From the NCBI GenBank assembly GCA_019057385.1, contig JAHQJS010000005.1, positions 192,799-256,798 of the forward strand: 64,000 nucleotides of DNA. Direction: 5' to 3'. Position 1 is the stretch's first letter; the number at the start of each line of letters is the position of its first letter. The position numbers and the translations under genes were made by a program. This DNA is from Candidatus Borrarchaeum weybense. Its GTDB lineage: Archaea; Asgardarchaeota; Sifarchaeia; Borrarchaeales; Borrarchaeaceae. The notes beneath the pieces were generated by a model that ran no database searches, was not told the origin of the DNA, and saw only the letters and a program-made list of their open reading frames with translations. Positions 8,824-18,279 of the stretch are shown piece by piece.

Positions 8824-9006
8824 GGGCCCGTAGCTCAGCTAGGTAGACAAAGCCTTAATATCTTTGGCTGTAAGCGTCGGGCTTTTACGCATTACACTTA
8901 AGCAGTAAATAAAGCTTAAGCGATTAAAATGCAGAGACACCCGATGGCCACGGGTTCAAAGGATCCAAGCGCAACGACGGATCTGAAATTCCCGTCGGGC
9001 CCGCCA
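8824..9006 (+). tRNA. tRNA-Lys(TTT) with three introns
   Basis: The acceptor GGGCCCG (8824-8830) pairs with CGGGCCC (8996-9002), then G and an encoded CCA. The anticodon TTT is at 8884-8886. A canonical 37/38 intron spans 8888-8938 (51 nt), with a perfect bulge-helix-bulge (central CTTT/AGAG, intron helix GCATT/AATGC). A T-loop intron at 8961-8989 (29 nt) also has a perfect motif (central TTCA/TGAA, helix GATCC/GGATC). A D-arm intron of about 26 nt (roughly 8848-8873) is inferred from the interrupted GAGC strand and is less certain. The spliced tRNA is 74 nt. A TATA-like GTATATAATC lies upstream near 8787. Confidence 0.92.
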
Positions 9007-9264
9007 ATTCTACAATAACCGAACTTCTGCCAGAAGGAGAATCAAAAGTTATAAAAAAGATTCGGACATTGTTGGGTAGGTAAGCTAGCAGATTTTTCAG
9101 GAGAATGATTTCAGAATAAATAAGCCTTTAGGGGGACATAACTCCTTTCACATTATTATATTGCTAAAATTGAGACAATTAATGAACCAGTAAGTGAAGG
9201 TCATCTAATATTTATCTCAAAATGAATTTTGTAATTTATAATCCATGAAAAAGGAAGTGCGCGG

Positions 9265-12200
9265 ATGCTCTCTCAAGAAGATAGATGGGAATTAATGAAG
9301 GCGTTTTTTATTGAAAAAGGTCTTGTAAGACAACATTTAGATTCATATAATGAATTTATTGGACGTAGTATTCAGCAAATTGTTGATGAGATTGAAAAAA
9401 TAGAGCCTGACATTCCAGGCTTCTATGTTAAGTTAGGTAAGGTAGAGGTTGGAGAACCTACCATCCGCGAAGCAGATGGAGCAGTTCGACCTATAACACC
9501 TATGGAAGCTAGAATCCGAAATTTGACATATTACGCACCTTTACAGCTTGAAATGACACCAATAGACCTCAATGAAGGAGTGGAGATACCTGGTGAAACG
9601 GCTAATGTCTATATTGGTCGCCTACCGGTCATGCTCAAATCAAATAAGTGCCTTTTAGCACAAATGTCACCACAGGAATTAGTTGAGATTGGTGAAGATC
9701 CAAGCGATCCTGGTGGCTATTTCATTATTAACGGATCAGAAAGAGTTCTAGTCACACAAGAAGATCTTGCCCCAAATAAGATCTTGATTGAAGAAAGTAG
9801 TAGCGGCAAAACAAGTACACATATTACAAAGGTATTTTCTACAGCAAGAGGATTTCGAGCACCTGTTACCGTAGAACGAAGAAATGACGGTTCATTACGA
9901 GTTTCATTCCCTTCAGTTCCAAGAAAAATTCCTTTAGCAACTGTCTTAAGAGCTCTTGGACTAGAAACCGATAAGAGTATTGTTGATGCGATTTCAAATA
10001 GGCCTGAAGTGATCCGGGAACTAATACCAACTATTCGAGAAGCCACAGAAATTAAAAACATTGATGACGCATTGGATTACATTGGAAAACGAGTAGCGGT
10101 TGGACAAATGCGTGAATATAGAATTAAACGGGCACAACAGGTACTTGATAAATACTTATTGCCTCACATAGGTACAGAAGAGGCAGATCGAAAGAAAAAA
10201 GCTTATTTTTTGAGTCAAATGGCACAACGAATACTTGAACTTTTCCTAAATATTCGAAACGCCGATGATAAAGATCATTATGCTAATAAAAGACTGAAAT
10301 TAGCAGGTGATCTTTTAACGAGTCTATTTAGAGTTGCTTTCTTAAATCTGGTAAGAGATATTACCTATCAACTTGAGCGAACTGCAGTGAGAGGGAAAAA
10401 ACCGAATATAAAAACGGCAGTAAGGGCAGATGTAATTACTGAGCGTTTAAGACACGCTTTAGCAACTGGGAATTGGGTAGGCGGTAAAGCAGGAGTCAGT
10501 CAGTTACTAGACCGTACTAATTATATGTCTACATTAAGTCACCTTCGTCGTGTTGTTTCTCCGTTAAGTCGTAGCCAACCTCATTTTGAGGCGCGAGATC
10601 TTCACCCCACTCATTGGGGGAAGGTATGCGTCTCACCAGATACCAAAGTGCTACTAAAGGATGGTGTTTCTCAATTACCAATTCTTGCTCTTGAGAAAGA
10701 TTTCAAACGATCCCAAATAGTGACTGTTGATGAATACTCTCATGCTGAAATTCAATCGAAAATCATAGATTATCAAAAAATCTCCGCGTATCAATTAGGA
10801 AAAAGTGTTTTTGAAATTAAAACTATAACTGGAGAAAGGATACGGGCTACTGAAGATCATCCATTTCTTACTGACAGAGGTTGGGTAGAAGCTGGTGATT
10901 TAAAATTAACTGATCGTGTTTTATATAGACCTGTACTTAATGATATCTCTTCTGAAGAGATAGAAAAATATGCTGTATTTACTATACTCGATAGAGATGA
11001 GTTTCTATATGGAAATTGGACTGAAAAACTATCAGAAGAAGAAAAATCCATGCTTGTAAAAGATGCTGAAGAACTAGAACAACTGGGACTTTTGCCTTTA
11101 GATTCGGATCATGAACATCTTCATATTATTGCACGATTAATGGGAATCATCTTAACCGATGGCAGCGTCACTAACACTGTTGAATTTTATTTAGGAACTG
11201 AGGAAGATGCAAAAACAGTAATACAAGATCTTGAAACATTGGGATATTCCTCAAACCAAATTTCGCGAAAAGAAGGTACCTTTACGGACGAAATTGGCGA
11301 GCGTATTATCCAATATGCAACTTACTTAACCACAAAAGGTGGATCATTTAAACGATTTATGCACGCTCTTGGAATTCCATCAGGAAAAAGAACCGAACAA
11401 GCCAGCATATTTCCAAAATGGCTATCAAATACTAATAAGTTAGTGAAACGAGAATTTATTGCTGCTTTTATGGGGGGAGATGGTTCCGCTGCGTGGAGCT
11501 ACAAGAGAAGCGGTCGTCGAGATAGTTATAAAATACGACTTCCCGACATCGAAATTCACAAAACTCCAGAACATGTCATTTCACAAATCGAATTCTTTGA
11601 ACAATTAAAGAAAATGTTCGAAGAATTTGACATTAGAATTAATCATATCAAAACTAAGAATTCTAGAACTACAAACCGTAAAGTAGTTCACCTAGTTTTT
11701 GACGCATCGAAAGACAATATAAGAAAACTTTGTGATAATGTTGGTTACAGATATTGCAAAGAAAAGCAAAATAAAGCCCAGCTAATCAGCGCATTCTTAG
11801 CCTATCGAGAAAAACAAATAATTAAAAGAGTTCAAGATCGAGAAAAAACAATCGAGTTGTACAACCAGGGAATGCAACCCAAACAAATAGCAACTGAACT
11901 AGGTTTAGGATATCGTATAGTTACTTCAACAATACAACGAAAAGATCAGGATAGGCAAGTAGTACATCCACAATCATCATGGTCAGTTGGAGCATTTTTT
12001 GAAAAGACTGCTGCAAATGCTGAAACTGGCATGCTTTATCTTCCATTAAAATCAATACAATCGGTTGATGAAGATATAATGTGTGACTTTACCACTGCTG
12101 AGAATACACATAGTTTTATTGCTAACGGTTTTATTACCCATAACTGTCCCAACGAAACACCAGAGGGACCAAATTGTGGTTTGGTTAAGAATCTTGCATT

Positions 12201-14109
12201 AATGGCTTATATCTCTGTAGGGTTAGATGAGTATATCGTTGAGGAGATACTCAGAACATATGGAGTAAAGAGTTGGGACGAACTACAAGGAAAGGAAGCA
12301 AATCAATCACGTGTTTTTCTTAATGGAAGGCTTATCGGGTTTCATCCGAATCCAACGGCACTTGTTGATCAAATTAAGAAGGCAAGACGTGCTAATGAAA
12401 TTGATGACTCAATAAATGTTGCATATTATCATGAAACTGACGAAATAAAGATTAATTGTGATATTGGGCGTGTTAGACGTCCACTAATGATCGTAGAGAA
12501 TGGACAACCTAAAATTACTCCTAAACACGTTGAAAAACTCGTAAAAGGAGAATTGAAATGGAACGATCTAATTCTTAATGGATTAGTCGAGTATCTTGAT
12601 GCGGAAGAAGAAGAAAATGTATATATCGCTATTGACTCAGAAGAGTTGACACCGTCGCACACACATCTTGAAATCGATATTTCGACTATTTTGGGAATTT
12701 GTGCAAGCATTATTCCTTTTCCACAACACAATCAATCACCAAGAAATACATATGAAGCGGGGATGTCAAAACAAGCTCTTGGATTATATGCTAAGAACTT
12801 TCAACTACGTGTAGATACTAGAGGGCATTTCCTACATTACCCACAGGTTCCTCTAGTGAAAACACGAGCGATGGATGTAATTGATTTTGATAAATGTCCT
12901 GCAGGTCAAAACTTTGTTGTTGGTATCCTCAGTCATGGTGGTTACAATATGGAAGATGCTCTGATAATAAATAAGGCATCACTTGAACGAGGTCTTGCCA
13001 GATCTACATTTTTCAGATGTTATGATGTAGAAGAGAAGCGATATCCTGGAGGTCAAGAGGATCGTTTTGAAATACCTGGTAAAAATGTAAGGGGCTATAG
13101 AGTTAGTGAAGCTTATAGACATCTGGCTGATGATGGCCTTATCGAGCCAGAAACTGATGTTACTGGAGGAGATGTGATTATAGGGCGTACTAGTCCTCCT
13201 AGATTCTTGGAAGAATATACTGAGTTTGAAATGCCTGCCCCTATTCGTAGGGAGACTTCAATAAGCCTGCGCCACGGTGAACGAGGCGTTATTGACTCAG
13301 TCATTGTAACGGAGACTGTTGATGGAAACAGATTAGTAAAAGTAAGAGTCAGAGATCAAAGGATTCCAGAACTGGGAGATAAATTTGCTTCAAGACATGG
13401 ACAAAAAGGAGTTCTAGGAATCATAGTTCGACAAGAAGACATGCCTTTTACGGAAGATGGAATAGTTCCTGATTTGATAGTTAATCCTCATGCGATACCC
13501 AGCAGAATGACTGTAGGGCAAATAATAGAAGCTATAGCAAGTAAAGTAGGCTGCATCGAAGGTGAAAGAAAAGATGGCACTGCATTTTCTGGAAGCAAAG
13601 AAACATTACAAAAAGAAATGAGAGACGCTGGCTTCGATCATAGAGGACTAGAGAGCATGTATAACGGCATGACTGGTGAAAAATTTGAGGTGGATATCTT
13701 TATTGGCGTTGTTTATTACCAACGACTTCACCATATGGTCGCTGATAAATTGCATGCCCGAGCAAGAGGTCCTGTCCAAATTTTGACTAGACAACCAACT
13801 GAAGGACGTGCACGAGAAGGTGGACTTCGATTTGGCGAAATGGAACGAGACTGTTTGATAGGTCATGGTGCAGCGCTATTACTTAAGGAACGTCTTTTAG
13901 ATGAGTCAGACAAAACGGTTGTAATAGTTTGTGATGAATGTGGAATGTTAGCAGTACAAGATCGTTCAAGAGATCGTTTTTATTGCCCTATATGTGGCGA
14001 CAAGACAACTGTGAGCCGCGTAACTATGTCTTACGCATTTAAACTGTTACTTCAAGAATTAATGAGTCTTGGAATTTCTCCTCGTTTAAGATTAAAAGAA
14101 CCTGCTTGA
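9265..14109 (+). CDS. rpoB: DNA-directed RNA polymerase subunit B, intein-containing
   Basis: 1614 aa precursor: about 1108 aa of extein plus a 506-aa intein. This is the undivided archaeal B subunit (counterpart of Rpb2), half of the catalytic core. Typical segments are visible: [19 protein letters not shown] immediately after the intein, [12 protein letters not shown] near residue 1375, and a C-terminal zinc site (CDECG...CPICG). The order rpoB-rpoA1-rpoA2 is the standard archaeal one, but the usual small upstream gene rpoH is not present; intron-bearing tRNA genes lie there instead. A TATA-like TTTATAAT sits about 25 bp upstream of the ATG. Confidence 0.98.
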   Translation: MLSQEDRWELMKAFFIEKGLVRQHLDSYNEFIGRSIQQIVDEIEKIEPDIPGFYVKLGKVEVGEPTIREADGAVRPITPMEARIRNLTYYAPLQLEMTPIDLNEGVEIPGETANVYIGRLPVMLKSNKCLLAQMSPQELVEIGEDPSDPGGYFIINGSERVLVTQEDLAPNKILIEESSSGKTSTHITKVFSTARGFRAPVTVERRNDGSLRVSFPSVPRKIPLATVLRALGLETDKSIVDAISNRPEVIRELIPTIREATEIKNIDDALDYIGKRVAVGQMREYRIKRAQQVLDKYLLPHIGTEEADRKKKAYFLSQMAQRILELFLNIRNADDKDHYANKRLKLAGDLLTSLFRVAFLNLVRDITYQLERTAVRGKKPNIKTAVRADVITERLRHALATGNWVGGKAGVSQLLDRTNYMSTLSHLRRVVSPLSRSQPHFEARDLHPTHWGKVCVSPDTKVLLKDGVSQLPILALEKDFKRSQIVTVDEYSHAEIQSKIIDYQKISAYQLGKSVFEIKTITGERIRATEDHPFLTDRGWVEAGDLKLTDRVLYRPVLNDISSEEIEKYAVFTILDRDEFLYGNWTEKLSEEEKSMLVKDAEELEQLGLLPLDSDHEHLHIIARLMGIILTDGSVTNTVEFYLGTEEDAKTVIQDLETLGYSSNQISRKEGTFTDEIGERIIQYATYLTTKGGSFKRFMHALGIPSGKRTEQASIFPKWLSNTNKLVKREFIAAFMGGDGSAAWSYKRSGRRDSYKIRLPDIEIHKTPEHVISQIEFFEQLKKMFEEFDIRINHIKTKNSRTTNRKVVHLVFDASKDNIRKLCDNVGYRYCKEKQNKAQLISAFLAYREKQIIKRVQDREKTIELYNQGMQPKQIATELGLGYRIVTSTIQRKDQDRQVVHPQSSWSVGAFFEKTAANAETGMLYLPLKSIQSVDEDIMCDFTTAENTHSFIANGFITHNCPNETPEGPNCGLVKNLALMAYISVGLDEYIVEEILRTYGVKSWDELQGKEANQSRVFLNGRLIGFHPNPTALVDQIKKARRANEIDDSINVAYYHETDEIKINCDIGRVRRPLMIVENGQPKITPKHVEKLVKGELKWNDLILNGLVEYLDAEEEENVYIAIDSEELTPSHTHLEIDISTILGICASIIPFPQHNQSPRNTYEAGMSKQALGLYAKNFQLRVDTRGHFLHYPQVPLVKTRAMDVIDFDKCPAGQNFVVGILSHGGYNMEDALIINKASLERGLARSTFFRCYDVEEKRYPGGQEDRFEIPGKNVRGYRVSEAYRHLADDGLIEPETDVTGGDVIIGRTSPPRFLEEYTEFEMPAPIRRETSISLRHGERGVIDSVIVTETVDGNRLVKVRVRDQRIPELGDKFASRHGQKGVLGIIVRQEDMPFTEDGIVPDLIVNPHAIPSRMTVGQIIEAIASKVGCIEGERKDGTAFSGSKETLQKEMRDAGFDHRGLESMYNGMTGEKFEVDIFIGVVYYQRLHHMVADKLHARARGPVQILTRQPTEGRAREGGLRFGEMERDCLIGHGAALLLKERLLDESDKTVVIVCDECGMLAVQDRSRDRFYCPICGDKTTVSRVTMSYAFKLLLQELMSLGISPRLRLKEPA
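10627..12144 (+). other. intein in RpoB with LAGLIDADG endonuclease and HTH
   Basis: This in-frame 506-residue insertion begins at Cys455 ([10 protein letters not shown]) and ends ITHN, followed by extein Cys961, the expected C...HN/C splice junctions. It interrupts the conserved [15 protein letters not shown] site. Two LAGLIDADG-type motifs are visible: [10 protein letters not shown] and FMGGDGSA, both with acidic residues. An extra helix-turn-helix ([17 protein letters not shown]) lies near the C-terminal splicing block. The splicing motif RATEDHPF (block B type) is present. Splicing and homing activity both look intact from sequence. Confidence 0.95.
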
Positions 14110-14124
14110 GAGGGAATAAATAAA

Positions 14125-17100
14125 ATGTCTACACTTCCAAAAATTATTAATCAAATCCAATTTGGTTTACTATCTCCAGATGATATACGAAAGATGTCCG
14201 TAACTAGAATCATCACAGCTGACACTTACGATGAAGATGGACTCCCTATTGACTCGGGACTAATGGACGGTCGATTAGGAACCATTGAACCGGGCCAAAC
14301 CTGTAAGAGCTGTGGAAATAGGGTGGGGGAATGTCCTGGACACTTCGGTCATATAGAATTAGCGCGCCCCGTAATACACGTAGGCTTCGCAAAAATTATC
14401 CAAAAGACTCTTAGAGCAATATGCAGAGATTGTTCCCGCCTTAGTTTAAATGACGATGAAAGGCAAGATTTTATTAAAAAAATGGATATATATGAAGAGG
14501 AATGGGGCGAACTAGATCCTGAGCTTGTAAAAGAAGTCCTAAAAAAAGCAACAAAAACAAATACATGTCCCGATTGTGGAAAAGAGAAATTGAAAATTCG
14601 TCTTGAAAAACCAACTACTTATTATGAAGAACATGAGTCTGGTGCCGCCCGTTTAACTCCAAGCGACATACGGGCAATCTTAGAAAAAATGCCCGATGAA
14701 GATTGTCGATTAATTGGGATTAATCCAGATGTTGTACGTCCAGAATGGATGATACTTATTGTACTTCCGGTTCCACCTGTTGCCGTGCGTCCAAGTATTA
14801 CCTTGGAATCTGGTGTTCGTTCAGAAGATGATCTTACACATAAATTAGTTGACATTATCAGGATTAATCAGAGGTTAAGCGAAAATATTGAGGCGGGTGC
14901 GCCGCAATTAATTGTTGATGACTTGTGGGAACTTTTACAGTATCATGTTACGACTTTTTTTGATAATGAAGTCTCAGGTATTCCTCCTGCACGTCATAGG
15001 TCAGGAAGGGCTTTAAGAACTCTATCTCAAAGACTTAAAGGAAAAGAAGGACGCTTTAGAAGCAATTTGTCAGGAAAACGTGTTGATTTCTCAGCACGTA
15101 CTGTTATTTCACCGGATCCAAATCTGGGTATTAACGAAGTAGGCGTACCTGAAGAAGTTGCACAAATTTTAACAATTCCAGAACGTGTTACGGAATGGAA
15201 TATTGAAGAAATGAGAGACCTTGTGATGCGAGGGCATGATGATCATCCAGGTGCGAATTATATCATTCGTAGCGACGGAAGACGAGTTGATTTACGGTTT
15301 GTAAAGGATAAAACTACAGTGAGTGAAGCCCTTAGACCAGGATATGTAGTAGAGCGTCATTTAAAAAAAGGAGATATTGTATTATTCAATCGTCAACCCT
15401 CTCTCCATAGAATGTCGATTATGGCACATGAAGTCAAAGTTATGCCTTTTAGGACGTTCAGACTTAATCTATGTGTCTGCCTCTCTGGTGATACAGAGGT
15501 TTATACAGATCTTGGCAGAATTTCTATTGAGAACCTTGTTAAAGATTATGAGAAGTATTCTCCTCTCTCTTGTAATTGGGATACTGACAAAACAACATAT
15601 TTCTCTGAAATTTCAGAAGTTCATGCTATAAACCCCAAGCAACTTGGACTTAAATCTTATGAAATTACAACCAAGACTGGGAGAATAATTAAAGCTACAG
15701 AGGACCATCCTTTCTATTCCAAGAAAGGCAAGACAAGGGCAGGCAATTTAAAGATTGGTGACTTCGTTGCTGTTTATCCCATCGAAATTCCTGAAATTGG
15801 TGGTTGCCCACCAGTTCTCACAGAGGAACAAGTTTTGGAAGCAATACCCGAAAATATCTATATACAATATACTATTAATGAACTAGCAGAAATGGAACTT
15901 CTCGACATTCCTGCAGGAACAAAGAAACAAATCTACCTGGCAAGCCTTGTCGGACATCTATTCGGTGATGGCTCATTACTTATCTCTTATGAGGGAGGAC
16001 GTGTTGTTTTTCGGGCATCTGATTATGAGGACATCCTTTCTCTTTATGATACTGTTACAAAGCTAAACCTTCAACCAACAGGCATTCAAGAATTTCAATC
16101 TCGTGGTATTCCTATCCAACAAACAGATGGAAATATATTGATACCTGAAGGAAAAACATATTTCTTTGAAGTAAGGCGAAAACCGGTTGCAATCGCTTTT
16201 AAGGCGCTAGGTGTACCTGTTGGTGACAAAGTAACTCAAGAATATCGTCTACCAGAATGGTTATTTGATGCACCAAAAATGGCAAAACGCGCGTTCCTAC
16301 GTGCATATTTTGGTGCTGAGCTATCAACGCCCAGATTACACATAAAATCAAAGTCTAAGTTTAACCAACCTATTCTTAAATTTGCCAAGATCGAAGGGTT
16401 ACGAGTAGATAACTTTATTCAAGATATCAAAACCCTCCTTGCTGAATTTAATATTGAAATCTCATCTATTTACACCGAAAGTGGTAATTTACGAAAAGAT
16501 GGCAAATCAACTATTATCTATGCATTAAACTTCGCCGCAAGCGATGAAAATTTACTTGCTTTATATAAGAAAATCGGATATGAATTTGCACGAGCCAAGG
16601 AAGAACTTGCACGACTAACTAGTGAATATATAACTGCAAAAAATACGGCAAAAGCAAAAGCCACTGCTCAACTTAGTCGTGCAAAAGAACTCCGAGAACA
16701 AGGATTAACCTATGAAGCTATAGCTAATGAAATCAACCATGAATCATGGCATACAATTGCATCATGGATTCGAAATGAAAGAATTGCGGCAGGGCTTCCA
16801 GCAAGTTTCCCTGAATTTCCAAAGTGGATGAAATCAGCTACTGAAGGATTAAAAAATGGATTTGTGTGGGACACGATAGTTAACATTGAAGAAATTGATC
16901 TTGAAGTAGCTTATGATATAACCATCAATGATGATAACCATAATTTCATTGCAGAAGATTTCCTAACCAGAAATTGTCCACCCTACAACGCCGACTTCGA
17001 CGGCGACGAGATGAATCTCCACGTACCGCAGAGCGAAGAAGCAAGAGCAGAAGCCAGAATTCTTATGCGTGTTGAAGAAAACATTCTCTCACCAAGATAT

Positions 17101-18279
17101 GGTGGTCCCATAATTGGTGCACTTCAAGATTACATATCTGCGGGATTTCTTCTTACGAGAAAGAATGCGTTCTTCACAAAAAAGGATGTATGCCAATTAT
17201 TCTATGCGGCAGGATTTAAAGACGACCTTCCGCCTCCTACGATACAAAAACCAGTTAAATTATGGTCTGGAAAGCAATTATTAAGTACACTAATACCTTC
17301 TCTCCTCAATTTAACACTTACCTCAAAAGCATGTATTAAATGCAAGGTTTGTGAAAAGGATGACTGCCCTAATGATGCTTATGTAATCGTCAGAAACGGA
17401 AAACTTATGTCTGGAGTTATTGACAAAAAGACACTGGGAGCTGGGCAAGCCAATTCTTTGCTTCACAGAATTGTAAAAGATTATGGAAGTCAAAAAGCCA
17501 GAGAATTCCTTGATTCCATTACCCGATTATTATTAGAATTAATTACATCAAAGGGTTTTACTCTTGGTCTTGATGATGTTGATCTTAGTGCCGAGTCAAA
17601 AAACATGATAGATGGAGTTTTAAACAAGGCAGAAGAACAAGTGGATGAACTTATTAGAGTATATAGACGAGGCGAACTAGAAAGACTTCCTGGACGAACT
17701 CTAGAGGAAACGTTAGAGATGAGGATCATGCAGGAACTAGCTGAGGCTAGAGACGATGCAGGTACAATTGCTGGGAGAAATCTTGGGCTAAATAACCATG
17801 CAGTGATAATGGCTACTACTGGTGCCAGAGGGAGTAATTTAAATCTCGCCCAGATGACAGCTTGTGTTGGTCAACAGTCTGTACGAGGTGAAAGAATCCA
17901 TAGGGGATATAGAGAACGCGTATTGCCTCATTTTAAGGAAGGTGACCTGAGCGCAACTGCGAGGGGTTTTGTAAAAGCAAGTTATAGAAGTGGATTAACT
18001 CCTATCGAATTCTTTTTCCATGCGATGGGTGGTCGGGAAGGCTTGGTAGATACAGCAGTTCGTACCAGCACTTCAGGTTATATGCAAAGACGATTGGTAA
18101 ATGCTTTGCAAGATATAAAGAACGAAAATGATGGAACTGTAAGAAACGCAATCGGTCAAATAATTCAATTCGTTTACGGTGAAGATGGGGTTGATCCTGC
18201 GAAAAGTGACCATGGGAAAGCAATGAACATTGACGTGATATTTGAAAAAATCCTTAGTCAAAGGAGGGTTGAAGAATAG
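14125..18279 (+). CDS. rpoA1: DNA-directed RNA polymerase subunit A', intein-containing
   Basis: 1384 aa precursor: 885 aa of extein plus a 499-aa intein. It supplies the N-terminal two-thirds of the largest subunit, including the zinc sites near residues 62-78 (CKSCG...CPGHFGH) and the catalytic magnesium loop NADFDGDEM, which resumes directly after the intein. The C-terminus ends after the GYMQRRLVNALQDI region, as in other archaeal A' subunits. It starts 15 bp after rpoB stops, and the TAG stop overlaps the proposed ATA start of rpoA2, so the three subunits are translationally linked. Confidence 0.98.
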   Translation: MSTLPKIINQIQFGLLSPDDIRKMSVTRIITADTYDEDGLPIDSGLMDGRLGTIEPGQTCKSCGNRVGECPGHFGHIELARPVIHVGFAKIIQKTLRAICRDCSRLSLNDDERQDFIKKMDIYEEEWGELDPELVKEVLKKATKTNTCPDCGKEKLKIRLEKPTTYYEEHESGAARLTPSDIRAILEKMPDEDCRLIGINPDVVRPEWMILIVLPVPPVAVRPSITLESGVRSEDDLTHKLVDIIRINQRLSENIEAGAPQLIVDDLWELLQYHVTTFFDNEVSGIPPARHRSGRALRTLSQRLKGKEGRFRSNLSGKRVDFSARTVISPDPNLGINEVGVPEEVAQILTIPERVTEWNIEEMRDLVMRGHDDHPGANYIIRSDGRRVDLRFVKDKTTVSEALRPGYVVERHLKKGDIVLFNRQPSLHRMSIMAHEVKVMPFRTFRLNLCVCLSGDTEVYTDLGRISIENLVKDYEKYSPLSCNWDTDKTTYFSEISEVHAINPKQLGLKSYEITTKTGRIIKATEDHPFYSKKGKTRAGNLKIGDFVAVYPIEIPEIGGCPPVLTEEQVLEAIPENIYIQYTINELAEMELLDIPAGTKKQIYLASLVGHLFGDGSLLISYEGGRVVFRASDYEDILSLYDTVTKLNLQPTGIQEFQSRGIPIQQTDGNILIPEGKTYFFEVRRKPVAIAFKALGVPVGDKVTQEYRLPEWLFDAPKMAKRAFLRAYFGAELSTPRLHIKSKSKFNQPILKFAKIEGLRVDNFIQDIKTLLAEFNIEISSIYTESGNLRKDGKSTIIYALNFAASDENLLALYKKIGYEFARAKEELARLTSEYITAKNTAKAKATAQLSRAKELREQGLTYEAIANEINHESWHTIASWIRNERIAAGLPASFPEFPKWMKSATEGLKNGFVWDTIVNIEEIDLEVAYDITINDDNHNFIAEDFLTRNCPPYNADFDGDEMNLHVPQSEEARAEARILMRVEENILSPRYGGPIIGALQDYISAGFLLTRKNAFFTKKDVCQLFYAAGFKDDLPPPTIQKPVKLWSGKQLLSTLIPSLLNLTLTSKACIKCKVCEKDDCPNDAYVIVRNGKLMSGVIDKKTLGAGQANSLLHRIVKDYGSQKAREFLDSITRLLLELITSKGFTLGLDDVDLSAESKNMIDGVLNKAEEQVDELIRVYRRGELERLPGRTLEETLEMRIMQELAEARDDAGTIAGRNLGLNNHAVIMATTGARGSNLNLAQMTACVGQQSVRGERIHRGYRERVLPHFKEGDLSATARGFVKASYRSGLTPIEFFFHAMGGREGLVDTAVRTSTSGYMQRRLVNALQDIKNENDGTVRNAIGQIIQFVYGEDGVDPAKSDHGKAMNIDVIFEKILSQRRVEE
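15478..16974 (+). other. intein in RpoA1, second endonuclease motif degenerate
   Basis: A 499-residue insertion begins at Cys452 (CLSGDTEVYT) and ends FLTRN, followed by extein Cys951 (CPPYNADFDGDEM). It sits just ahead of the catalytic Asp triad. The penultimate residue is Arg instead of the usual His. The first LAGLIDADG motif is normal (LVGHLFGDGS), but the second reads AYFGAE, so homing activity may be lost. A helix-turn-helix (YEAIANEINHESWHTIASWI) lies near the C-terminus, as in the RpoB intein. The block B motif ATEDHPF is present. Splicing must still occur, because the polymerase is essential. Confidence 0.95.

Noticed and set aside
9007..9264. A small rpoH gene in its usual place before rpoB
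   Set aside because: No frame here encodes an RpoH-like sequence; only a 22-codon fragment without a start is open.
9717..10061. Minus-strand open frame inside rpoB (and similar ones in other long genes)
   Set aside because: These are shadows of strongly conserved coding sequence on the other strand.
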